Assembly: GCF_020149765.1 (NCBI RefSeq)
Contig: NZ_CP083809.1
Location: forward strand, 1,984,001-2,048,000
Direction: 5' to 3'
DNA: 64,000 nucleotides
From: Pantoea agglomerans
GTDB lineage: Bacteria; Pseudomonadota; Gammaproteobacteria; Enterobacterales; Enterobacteriaceae
Numbering within the stretch: position 1 is the first letter of the stretch; every line of letters starts with the position of its first letter. Below, piece after piece: positions 44,582 to 52,672 of the stretch. A program made the translations under genes and the position numbers. The notes under the pieces are model-generated. The model worked only from the letters and a program-made list of their open reading frames with translations, did not search any database and was not told where the DNA came from.

Positions 44582-45421
44582 TTATTCTCCCTGTTCCAGC
44601 GCAGTAAGGGCTTTATCCCACTCATCGGCGTCGACGCGGATAAAGTGGGTTTTCTCCCGGGTTTCCAGAAAAGGCACGCCTTTGCCCATTCGGGTATCAC
44701 AAATAATTACGCGCGGCTGCGCTTGCGGCCAGTTGCGCGCGGCGTCAAAGGCGGCAACCAGCGCATCGATATCGTTGCCGTCCACCCGCTGCGCATACCA
44801 GCCGAAAGCCTGCCAGCGCTCGAGGACAGGCTCGAACGCCAGAATCTCGCTGCTGTGGCCATCCGCCTGCTGGTTGTTGACGTCGATAATCGCGATCAGA
44901 TTATCAAGCCGCCAGTGCGACGCCGACATGGCGGCCTCCCAGGTCGAGCCCTCATTCAGTTCCCCGTCGGAAAGCAGGTTATAGACCCGCGAGGTCGAGC
45001 CCTTACGCTTCAGCCCCAGGCAGGCACCAACCGCAATGCCCAGTCCGTGGCCGAGCGAGCCGCCGGTGATCTCCATACCGGGGGTATAGGCCGCCATGCC
45101 CGACATCGGCAGACGGCTCTCGTCGCTGCCGTAGGTTTCGCGTTCCGCCTCGGGGATCACGCCCGCTTCCAGTAGCGCCGCATAGAGGGCGATAGCGTAG
45201 TGGCCGATAGAGAGATAGAAACGATCGCGGCCTTCCCATTCGGGATCCTCGGCGCGATAGTTCAGCGCATGGAAATAGCTTACGGCGAGCAGATCGGCGG
45301 CACCCAGCGCCTGACCGATATAGCCCTGGCCCTGAACCTGGCCCATCAGCAACGCATGGCGACGAATGCGCGCGGCGCGCTGCCGCAGGGTCAGCGGCGC
45401 CGACGAAGTAAGAGTATGCAT
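44582..45421 (-). CDS. Transketolase-like protein, N-terminal subunit
   Basis: A 279-residue thiamine-diphosphate-binding half of a split transketolase. The cofactor motif is GDG-like: NLLSDGELNEGSTWEAAMSAS followed after about 25 residues by IIDVNNQQADG. GGSLGHGLGIAVG is the phosphate-binding segment. Split transketolases act on unusual sugars (for instance apulose-4-phosphate in apiose use). CAGGAGGTTCT is an excellent ribosome binding site. The acceptor and donor here are unknown. Confidence 0.88.
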   Translation of the reverse strand: MHTLTSSAPLTLRQRAARIRRHALLMGQVQGQGYIGQALGAADLLAVSYFHALNYRAEDPEWEGRDRFYLSIGHYAIALYAALLEAGVIPEAERETYGSDESRLPMSGMAAYTPGMEITGGSLGHGLGIAVGACLGLKRKGSTSRVYNLLSDGELNEGSTWEAAMSASHWRLDNLIAIIDVNNQQADGHSSEILAFEPVLERWQAFGWYAQRVDGNDIDALVAAFDAARNWPQAQPRVIICDTRMGKGVPFLETREKTHFIRVDADEWDKALTALEQGE

Positions 45422-45433
45422 AGAACCTCCTGA

Positions 45434-46732
45434 TTAACGATTAACGTCCGCTGCCCGAATACGCAGCACGCAGAGCGCGCCGAGCAGCAGAACCGCAGCG
45501 ATAAAGTACATGCCCGACGCGGGCGAACCGGTAAGCGTGGTAATCGATCCGATAAGCCAGGGCGAAAAGAATCCGGCGAGATTGGCGAGGCAGTTCACCG
45601 CCGCGATGCCCGCAGCGGCAGAGACGCCGCCCAGCAGATTGGTCGGCAGCATCCAGAACAGCGACGAGGCGGAAAGAATGCCCGCCGCCGCCAGGCAGAG
45701 GAAGAACAGCGACAGCGTGACGCTGTGGCCCAGCAAAGTCGCCATCGTCAGGCCCGCCATGCCGAGCACCATCGGCACGATAAGATGCCAGCGCCGTTCG
45801 CGATGGCGATCGCTGCTGCGGCCCGCCATCAGCATAAACACGATGGCGCACAGATAGGGCAGGCTGGTGAGCAGGCCGATATGCAGCGGCTCGCGGATGC
45901 CGGCATTTCTTACCAGCGTCGGCAGCCAGAAGGTCAGGGCGTATTGACCCATCACCACGCAAAAGTAGATCGCCGCCAGCGTCCAGAGGCGTTTGTCCGC
46001 CACAAACTCTTTAATAGTGCCGTGATGCGACTTTTGCTGGTTATCCTCATCCAGTTCGGCGCGTACCATGCTTTTTTCGCCTTCATCGAGCCAGCTCGCC
46101 TGCTCGACGCGATCCTTCAGCACCAGCAGCACTACAAACCCCATCAGGATGGTGGGGATCGCCTCCAGCATGAACATCCACTGCCAGCCGGCCCAGCCGT
46201 GCGATCCGGCGAAAGTTTCCATAATCCAGCCGGATAGCGGGCCGCCGATCATGCCGGAGAGCGGAATGGCGACGAACCAGAGCACCGTCATGCGCGCCCG
46301 ACGATGGGCGGGAAACCAGTAGGTGAGATAGAGCAGCAGCCCGGGCGCCAGTCCGGCTTCGGCAACGCCAAGCAGGAATCGCAGCAGATAGAACTGCCAT
46401 GCGGTCTCGACAAAGGCGAAGGCGCCGGAGATCAGGCCCCAGGTGATCATAATGCGGGCGATCCAACGGCGCGCACCGACGCGATGCAGGATCAGATTGC
46501 TGGGTACCTCAAAGAGAAAGTAACCAAGAAAAAAGATCCCGGCGCCGAGGCCGTAGACCGTTTCGCTCAGTGAGAGATCGTCCATCATTTGCAGCTTGGC
46601 GAAGCCGACGTTGACGCGATCCAGATAGGCGCAGAGGTAACACAACATTAAGAACGGCATCAGGCGCCAGGCGATTTTGCGATAGGCGCCGTCGCGCGCA
46701 GCGACCGCCGCACCGATATTCAGCGTTGTCAT
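45434..46732 (-). CDS. MFS transporter, anion:cation symporter (ACS) family
   Basis: A 432-residue, 12-helix major facilitator. YLDRVNVGFAKLQM, EVPSNLILHRVGARRWIARIMITWG and RFLLGVAEAGLAPGLLLYLTYWFP are signatures of the ACS family (phthalate, tartrate, sugar-acid permeases). It sits between the SDR and transketolase genes, so it should import the substrate of this operon, probably a carboxylated sugar or polyol-derived acid. ATG at 46732 follows GGAGTGATAATC; an in-frame GTG lies at 46741. Confidence 0.85.
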   Translation of the reverse strand: MTTLNIGAAVAARDGAYRKIAWRLMPFLMLCYLCAYLDRVNVGFAKLQMMDDLSLSETVYGLGAGIFFLGYFLFEVPSNLILHRVGARRWIARIMITWGLISGAFAFVETAWQFYLLRFLLGVAEAGLAPGLLLYLTYWFPAHRRARMTVLWFVAIPLSGMIGGPLSGWIMETFAGSHGWAGWQWMFMLEAIPTILMGFVVLLVLKDRVEQASWLDEGEKSMVRAELDEDNQQKSHHGTIKEFVADKRLWTLAAIYFCVVMGQYALTFWLPTLVRNAGIREPLHIGLLTSLPYLCAIVFMLMAGRSSDRHRERRWHLIVPMVLGMAGLTMATLLGHSVTLSLFFLCLAAAGILSASSLFWMLPTNLLGGVSAAAGIAAVNCLANLAGFFSPWLIGSITTLTGSPASGMYFIAAVLLLGALCVLRIRAADVNR

Positions 46733-46787
46733 GATTATCACTCCGGGAGTGAACCAGCAGCCAGGCTGCTGGAGAAAAGGGGGACGA

Positions 46788-47537
46788 TCAGTGGATCAGC
46801 ATGCCGCCGTTCACGTCTAAGGTGACGCCGGTAAGGTAGCTGGAGAGATCGCTGGCGAGAAACAGCGCCGCGTGCGCCACGTCGTCAGCTGCGCCAAGAC
46901 GCCCGAGGGGGATCGAATCGATAATGGCGTGACGGCGCTCGTCGTGCAGCAGTCCGCCGGTGATATCGGTCTGGATCAGGCCGGGCGTCAGGGCATTGAC
47001 GCGGATCTGATCCGGCCCGAACTCGCGCGCCATCGCTTTGGTCAGACCCAGAACGCCCGCCTTCGCGGCACTGTAGTGAGGACCGCCGAAAATGCCGCCG
47101 CCGCGCTGCGCCGATACCGACGAGAGACAGACGATGCTGCCACCGCCCTGACGCTGCATCGCAGGGATCACCGCCTGCGACATCAGCAGCGTGCCGCGCA
47201 GGTTGACATCCAGAATGCGGTTGTAGTCTTCGAGGCCGATCTCCAGCGTTTTCACCGGCTGCGTAATGCCGGCGTTATTCACCAGCACGTCGATGCGGCC
47301 GTATTCCTTCATGACCTCAGCGACGGCACGCTGAATCGCCTCGGCGTCGGTGACGTTGGCCGCAAGGCCCAGATGGCCGGATCCCAGCTCCAGCGCGGTG
47401 CGCTGCGCTGCCGATTCATCAAGATCGAGCACCACCACGCGCGCGCCATGGTGAGCGAAGCAGGCGGCCGTAGCGCGTCCAATACCGCGCTGAGACGCGG
47501 CGCCCGTAATAATCGCAACTTTCTCTTTCAGCAACAT
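46788..47537 (-). CDS. Short-chain dehydrogenase/reductase
   Basis: A 249-residue classical SDR with TGAASQRGIG (11-20), NNAG (87-90) and catalytic Ser140, Tyr155, Lys159; Asp at the end of beta-2 (VLDLD, near 38) suggests NAD preference. Similar to FabG-like sugar and polyol dehydrogenases. First gene of the operon SDR - MFS - transketolase N - transketolase C, so it probably oxidises or reduces the imported substrate before ketol transfer. GGAGCCAGTT precedes the ATG. Confidence 0.88.
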   Translation of the reverse strand: MLLKEKVAIITGAASQRGIGRATAACFAHHGARVVVLDLDESAAQRTALELGSGHLGLAANVTDAEAIQRAVAEVMKEYGRIDVLVNNAGITQPVKTLEIGLEDYNRILDVNLRGTLLMSQAVIPAMQRQGGGSIVCLSSVSAQRGGGIFGGPHYSAAKAGVLGLTKAMAREFGPDQIRVNALTPGLIQTDITGGLLHDERRHAIIDSIPLGRLGAADDVAHAALFLASDLSSYLTGVTLDVNGGMLIH

Positions 47538-47733
47538 AACTGGCTCCAGATTCTTTTTTTATAGGGTTCGGTATCGCTACCGGCAGGGTTCATCCTCAGC
47601 ATCAGAAATAGCGCGTAAAGTGGCAATGCAAAAAAATTCATTTGATGCTGAATGAAATTGTTGGTTTGATGCAGTTAACATTTTTCAATGTTTTAAACGG
47701 ACATAAATCACAAAATCGCGAGCGGAAACAGTT

Positions 47734-48630
47734 ATGGAAAAACCAGTCAGCCAGCTTCCTTCATTAAAATCACTGCGCGTCTTTGAAGAAGTGGCGCAGT
47801 CAGAAAATGTGGCTCGCGCGGCGGAAAAATTAAATATCACGCCGTCGGCGGCGAGCCACCAGCTGGCAAAACTGGAAAAGGAGCTGGGCTCGATTCTGTT
47901 TCACCGATCGGCAAAAGGGGTAGCGTTAACCCTGGCGGGCGAGCGCTATTTGGCGGAGATTCGTCCGCTGATCCTCAGCCTGACGCAGGCTACGGCGCGG
48001 CTGCGCAATGAGAAAGATCGCAGCGCGCTGCGCATTCACTGCGCCCCCAGCTTTGGACTGTTATGGCTGCTGCCGCGTATTCATCAGTTTCGCGAAGCGC
48101 ACCCGGACATACAGGTTTCGCTCTCCTGCTCCTATGAGAACTTATCCTTCAGCCGCGATAATATCGATATTGCGGTACGCCACGGTTTTCCGGAATGGAA
48201 GGCGTTTGAAATAAAAACTATTCGCCATGAAAAAATGTCAGTGCTGGCGTCGCCCGACTATCTGGATAAATATCCGCTGCGTGCGCCGGACGAATTAAAT
48301 AACCACGCGCTGATCCTTTCCGAATCGCCGTTAATTCAGTGGCCGCAGTGGTTCGCCACGCAGCAATTGCCGCAGCCGACTCAGGAGTGGCTGTTTCGCT
48401 TCGATCGCTCCTATATGAGCCTTGAGGCAGCGATGCTCGGCCACGGGCTGATTTTCGAAAGCGAACTGCTGGCTGCCGACTATCTTCGCAGCGGCAAACT
48501 GGTCAGGGTATTTGATGACGCCATGAGCCTGCCGGTCAGCGCCCATCACCTGGTTTATCCGCGCGGCTATGCGCAGTTCCCGCGCGTCAGTTACTTTTTG
48601 CAGTGGATTCAGGCGCAGCTGGACGCCTGA
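47734..48630 (+). CDS. LysR-family regulator (GcvA-like)
   Basis: A 298-residue LysR regulator with the GcvA-type N-terminus LPSLKSLRVFEEVAQSENVARAAEKLNITPSAASHQLAKLE in part, and a two-lobed effector domain. It is divergent from the SDR-transporter-transketolase operon across 196 bp that is A+T-rich and contains repeated TTTGATGC motifs (47640-47675), a likely binding region. It is therefore the probable regulator of that operon. Confidence 0.85.
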   Translation: MEKPVSQLPSLKSLRVFEEVAQSENVARAAEKLNITPSAASHQLAKLEKELGSILFHRSAKGVALTLAGERYLAEIRPLILSLTQATARLRNEKDRSALRIHCAPSFGLLWLLPRIHQFREAHPDIQVSLSCSYENLSFSRDNIDIAVRHGFPEWKAFEIKTIRHEKMSVLASPDYLDKYPLRAPDELNNHALILSESPLIQWPQWFATQQLPQPTQEWLFRFDRSYMSLEAAMLGHGLIFESELLAADYLRSGKLVRVFDDAMSLPVSAHHLVYPRGYAQFPRVSYFLQWIQAQLDA

Positions 48631-48840
48631 TGGGAAAGCGCCAGTCGCGCTACTGTCACATTCACGCCAGACGGACTAGTTTTTATTGCTGGACGCGCGA
48701 TGCTGATCTTCTCGACTATCTTTTTCGTACTGGCGAGCCGCCGCGTTCGTCACCGACATAGCGTGCGGCAGCAATATTGTCGACTTAATTACCGCCGGGG
48801 CACGCGCCCTGGCTTTAATCGTTGCCGGAGACATCAGGTC

Positions 48841-49857
48841 ATGCACAACCTTGATATTCAGGTATTAAACACAGGATTGCAGTGGGTTGACGCGCATGAG
48901 GTATGGCTCTGTACGGTGCTTTCAACCTACGGATCGTCGCCGCGACCGCCCGGCGCGATGATGATCATCCGCAAAGAGGGGCATCACTGCGGCTCGCTGT
49001 CAGGCGGCTGCGTTGAAGAGAGTTTTATTGAGCATATCGATCGCAACGCTTTTCCGGCCGCCAGCCAGGTGGTGCGCTACGGTGAAGGCGGATTTGAGCC
49101 GGACAGGGCGCTGCCGTGCGGCGGCGTGCTCGATATTTTGGTGGAAAAGCTGCCGCCCGGCGCAGAGAGCCGCGCCTATTTGCAGCAAATGCACGATGCG
49201 CTGGTCGCCGCGACGGCGGTGAAAAAGAAAATTATTCTGCCGCATCCCTGTTATGCGCTGGAGCCGGCCGCCTATACCAGCAGCACGCTGACTTACCGCG
49301 ACGGGGCGGCGATAACGCTGACGCTCTCGACCGCACCCAGGCTGGTTATCGGTGGGCTTTCCAGCGTCGCGGTGTTCTGCGCCAATTTTGCCGTTGCGCT
49401 CGGCTTTGAAACCATCGTCTGCGAACACCGCGACGAGGCGCTGGCGAATATGGCCTCGGCGCTGGACCCAAACGTCAGGCTGATCAAGCAGTTTCCCGCC
49501 GTTTATCTGGAGCGGAAGGGCTGCCATGCCGGGACGGCGATCCTGTCGCTTACCCACGATCCGCGCATTGACGACCTCACCATGATGGAGGCGGTAAATC
49601 TGCCTGCGTTCTATATCGGCGCGATGGGATCGAAAAAGAACAGCCTGAGAAGAAAAGAGCGGCTGGGCCAGTATGGCGACCTGGCACCCGATCAGATCAG
49701 CCGCATTCACGCGCCGGTCGGGCTCGATATCGGCAGTAAAACGCCGTCGGAGATCGCGCTGTCGGTAATGGCGGACATTGTGCGCTACAAAAACGGCTGC
49801 GTAGCGGCGGCGCAGCCGAGGCTGGCAGAAGTGTGCGGGCAGGGAAGTTTGCTATGA
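48841..49857 (+). CDS. XdhC-family molybdoenzyme maturation protein
   Basis: A 338-residue XdhC/CoxI family protein: GSSPRPPGAMM(I), CGSLSGGCVEE (near residues 51-61), then a Rossmann-type domain with VIGGLSSVAVFCANFAVALGFE and the C-terminal YIGAMGSKKNSLRRKERL and DIGSKTPSEIALSVMADIV. XdhC proteins insert sulfurated molybdenum cofactor into xanthine dehydrogenase-type enzymes. ATG at 48841 gives the usual N-terminus; the frame from 48700 has a basic, low-quality extension. It overlaps the next gene by 4 nt. No molybdoenzyme structural genes are near. Confidence 0.85.
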   Translation: MHNLDIQVLNTGLQWVDAHEVWLCTVLSTYGSSPRPPGAMMIIRKEGHHCGSLSGGCVEESFIEHIDRNAFPAASQVVRYGEGGFEPDRALPCGGVLDILVEKLPPGAESRAYLQQMHDALVAATAVKKKIILPHPCYALEPAAYTSSTLTYRDGAAITLTLSTAPRLVIGGLSSVAVFCANFAVALGFETIVCEHRDEALANMASALDPNVRLIKQFPAVYLERKGCHAGTAILSLTHDPRIDDLTMMEAVNLPAFYIGAMGSKKNSLRRKERLGQYGDLAPDQISRIHAPVGLDIGSKTPSEIALSVMADIVRYKNGCVAAAQPRLAEVCGQGSLL

Positions 49858-50420
49858 GGATCGCCATTCTGGTGATGGCGGCCGGCTTTAGCCGCCGCTT
49901 TAAAGCGAGCAGCGGCGAGCATAAGCTGCTTGCCTCGCTCAACGGCAGGCCGGTTTTACAGCACACGCTGGACCATGCCGTTGCTACCGGACTGGATGTT
50001 TTCGTGGTGACGCGGCCGGAAGACAGGGCAATCCATACGCTGATTCCTGCTGGCCGCGCGGTTATCTGCCGCAGCGCGGGTATCGGCGACTCTATCGCGG
50101 CGGGGGTAAAAGCCACAGCGGACTACGACGGCTGGCTGATTACGTTAGGTGATATGCCGTTTATCGCGGAGGAAAGCCTGCTGGCCGTGGCGGATGCGCT
50201 GCATCATGCACCGCTGGTTCGCGCGCAGGTTGAAGGCAAGCCAGGGCACCCGGTGGGATTTCAGCACGCGTTTTATTCCGCGCTAGCAGCCCTGACCGGC
50301 GACAGCGGCGCGCGTGGGGTGCTTAACAGCGCGCCGTGTCGGGCGGTGGCGTTAACGGACAAGGGATGTCTGCTGGATATTGATACCCGTTCAGATCTTC
50401 AGCGTACTGTTGCGCTTTAG
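49854..50420 (+). CDS. MocA-type molybdenum cofactor cytidylyltransferase
   Basis: A 188-residue nucleotidyltransferase: LVMAAGFSRRFK (residues 5-16, nucleotide loop), HKLLASLNGRPVLQHTLDHA, LGDMPFI (metal Asp) and GHPVGF. It belongs to the MobA-like family whose MocA member makes molybdopterin cytosine dinucleotide. The ATGA overlap with the XdhC gene shows a coupled pair for maturing an MCD- or Mo-sulfur-containing hydroxylase, with xanthine dehydrogenase or an aldehyde oxidase as candidates. Function by family, not proven. Confidence 0.82.
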   Translation: MRIAILVMAAGFSRRFKASSGEHKLLASLNGRPVLQHTLDHAVATGLDVFVVTRPEDRAIHTLIPAGRAVICRSAGIGDSIAAGVKATADYDGWLITLGDMPFIAEESLLAVADALHHAPLVRAQVEGKPGHPVGFQHAFYSALAALTGDSGARGVLNSAPCRAVALTDKGCLLDIDTRSDLQRTVAL

Positions 50421-50546
50421 CGGCTCAGCCAGAGAGGTTTCCGGCTGAGAAGGGGGTTAAATAGTCACTCCGCCGGCAAGCAAGTTGAAATGCGCCCGCC
50501 GCCCGTTATTATCGGCATGACGGCGGCGGTCAAATAAAGGTCTGTT

Positions 50547-51148
50547 ATGAAATCAACAGCTCTGCAAAGCATGTATCGTTCTGCAAGCGAGAACACGATC
50601 GCAGCCTGGGCGAAAAATGCAGGAATCGGGGACATCCGCGAGGGAAACTACTACGATCCCGTAAAACTCTCTCTTGCAGCAGGTATAAAGCAACACACGG
50701 CTTTCATTTTACTTTCTTACCTCTGACTCTGCCGCTTTATAATCCTCACGAGCAACTGCCAGCGAAAGTAGAGCAATTGACCCGCATCTGGGGTGAGTTT
50801 CATGCAAAAAAAATTGTTATCAGGCATCTTCGGTTAGTTGCGCTGCCTGGCCAGCTGTTGCTTGCGGGCATTCCTGAGAGTCCTGCAATAGCTTTGCGCC
50901 AGTCATTCTGCGAGAAGGTGCTGAATTCCCAATGGAAAAATGAGCTGCTGATGCGCCACACCGGCAGCTCATTGCCGGCACCATTCTGGCACAGCACCGT
51001 TTTACGCTACAGCGCGACTTTTTTACCCGTGACCCTGCGTCAGTTCTTTTTTGAACGTCAGGGCATTAATTTCGGCGATGTGACTGGAGAGCTGATATTA
51101 GCGAGATGCAACTACAACTGGACAGAGTGTTATCCGCTGGCATGTTAA
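50547..51148 (+). pseudogene. Frameshifted gene, possible 2H phosphoesterase-like protein
   Basis: An ATG at 50547 with a good ribosome binding site (AAAGGT) opens a 59-codon frame that stops at 50724. The frame one base earlier is open from before 50660 to 51148 and continues smoothly: GFHFTFLPLTLPLYNP..., ending NWTECYPLAC. Joined near 50690 the two give a protein of about 200 residues. It has two H-x-T motifs (HFT near the junction and FWHST in the second half) as in 2H/LigT-type phosphoesterases; this family call is tentative. A single-base loss in the region 50685-50700 explains the break. No slippery heptamer is seen. Confidence 0.5.
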
Positions 51149-51256
51149 CTGAGGCGAGGTAAGAGCCTGTGTTGCTGGCCGGGAAGTTAAACTCTGCAGA
51201 TAACATCTCAGCGTTATAGCTGATTAAGCGCAGCAGCGTCATTACAAGGGAGAATG

Positions 51257-51487
51257 ATGAAAAGATTCATTACGCATCACGAGTTACGGCAACAACTTCT
51301 GCAAGATCCGGCGTTCCGGGCTGCTTACGAGGCTGAATGCCAGAATCCTGAACCGGATTATCAGATTATCCGCCATCACGATGATGGAACTGAAGAACTG
51401 GTGTATGACTCGCGGCAGGAGAAGCAGGACAGGCTGGCTATCAACGATTCTACTGAACGCGCTGACCGGATAGCCGATGATAAATAG
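51257..51487 (+). CDS. Hypothetical small acidic protein
   Basis: A 76-residue, strongly charged protein. The start FITHHELRQQLLQDPAFRAAYEAE resembles the N-terminal helix of HigA-type antitoxins, but no helix-turn-helix follows; instead come EPDYQIIRHHDDGTEELVYD and a charged tail. It could be a truncated or diverged antitoxin, or an unrelated regulator. AGGGAGA precedes two ATG codons; the second (51257) has better spacing. It lies in an A+T-rich island between broken genes. Confidence 0.45.
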   Translation: MKRFITHHELRQQLLQDPAFRAAYEAECQNPEPDYQIIRHHDDGTEELVYDSRQEKQDRLAINDSTERADRIADDK

Positions 51488-51587
51488 ATCGAGTAAAACT
51501 GGGATAGTCGCAAAGATATGACCAGAGCAGTTACGGCCCGAAAACGGCAGTTTCCCGCTACCGATATTTAGGTGCACATAATGTATA

Positions 51588-51905
51588 TTATGTTAAATGA
51601 GATATTAGCCGCAGCAAACAGAGATCTCTCAAAGAGCCTTTATTCTCCCTCCTCTTCTCTTTTGACTCGAACCTTTCTATACAGTATGTCGCGGTGGCGC
51701 TCTCCAGCAATATCTGACTCTGTTCCTTCGGACGGTCAGCGCTGTAAACCTGCGAAACTATGTGGCTGGTCTGCGCCTCTGGTCTGAAAGGCTCCGTCGG
51801 ACATTCGCTAAATGCTTTAACGCGCTGTTCAGCCTGCACCTGCGTCAGGTTGTTCGTCCGATCTTTTTTACCCTGTTCGTAAAACTGCCGCAGAAACGCC
51901 GTCAT
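51588..51905 (-). CDS. Doubtful ORF, possible gene fragment
   Basis: A 105-codon frame rich in Glu, Gln, Arg and Lys beginning MTAFLRQFYEQGKKDRT. The frame is open for at least 30 codons further upstream (to about 52000, through HFDPNTRPRREHNYRW) without an ATG and overlaps the end of the next gene on the same strand. The composition looks protein-like, but there is no ribosome binding site. It may be the remainder of a larger gene. I do not recognise it. Confidence 0.3.
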   Translation of the reverse strand: MTAFLRQFYEQGKKDRTNNLTQVQAEQRVKAFSECPTEPFRPEAQTSHIVSQVYSADRPKEQSQILLESATATYCIERFESKEKRRENKGSLRDLCLLRLISHLT

Positions 51906-51990
51906 CCAGCGGTAATTATGCTCCCGGCGCGGACGCGTATTGGGATCGAAGTGAATGCTGGAGAGTTTCGCAACGGCATGGCTGGCGGTG

Positions 51991-52422
51991 TTAGTACGCG
52001 CCAGTTGCGTTAAGGTCGATAACTGGCAGGATGGCTACGTTACCGGCGTAAAAGAGATCTGAATTAGTAAATGAATAAATTCGGCCTGTTATCGTCACAT
52101 TTACGTGCGAACCATAGCCGGTTATTCTGGCGCTGCCGGTGTCAGCAACCATAAAAGGCGTGCGCTTTTTAAGGTGCTCCCGCGGATTACCCTGTTGCTT
52201 TGTGTCCAGGTAATAACGATAAACATCCGAAACCGTTGCACCACCACCCTTGTACTTTGTTACGTACAAATACACCTCTGGCGTGATTTGCTGCTCTGAA
52301 TAAAGCTCGTCGTCCGGTGGCTGTGATGCGTAATAGTGAATAGTCGCATATCCCACCACAATCAACAGAAGTACAGCAGTGAGCGCGCGGTGCAACCACT
52401 TAATAACCGTGCTGTTTGGCAT
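51991..52422 (-). CDS. Hypothetical membrane-anchored protein
   Basis: A 143-residue protein with one N-terminal transmembrane helix (about residues 11-29) and a periplasmic domain with many Tyr and Thr residues (EVYLYVTKYKGGGATVSDVYRYYLD, then VNVTITGRIYSF). AGGGAATAGTTT precedes the ATG. Architecture resembles small membrane-anchored immunity proteins found next to secreted toxins, but that is a guess; no toxin gene is visible. The gene lies in the A+T-rich island. Confidence 0.5.
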   Translation of the reverse strand: MPNSTVIKWLHRALTAVLLLIVVGYATIHYYASQPPDDELYSEQQITPEVYLYVTKYKGGGATVSDVYRYYLDTKQQGNPREHLKKRTPFMVADTGSARITGYGSHVNVTITGRIYSFTNSDLFYAGNVAILPVIDLNATGAY

Positions 52423-52672
52423 AAACTATTCCCTGTTTAATCCAGATTCCATTGATAACAGATGCGGGTAAATAATTACCCATTTAGCCTGTGGGTTCAA
52501 TTGACACGCACCGCTTATGGCGTTAAAGGCGTTCTCTTTCTACGCCCTCTTCTCCTTTCGGCTTCTTATGCGCGCCACGCATCAAATCAGAGAACCAGAA
52601 TGAAGCCACAGACAAGCGGTCTCCCTTTCCTCGGTACCGAGCCTGAATGCGGCTTTATCAGGTGTTAAGCAT

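Noticed and set aside
48820..48840. Possible sigma54 promoter TGGCTTTAATCGTTGCC before the XdhC gene
   Set aside because: GG and GC are 11 bp apart instead of 10, so it should not be recognised.
50547..50726. Programmed frameshift in the 2H-like gene
   Set aside because: No slippery heptamer or downstream pseudoknot-like structure visible; a simple mutation or sequencing error explains the break.
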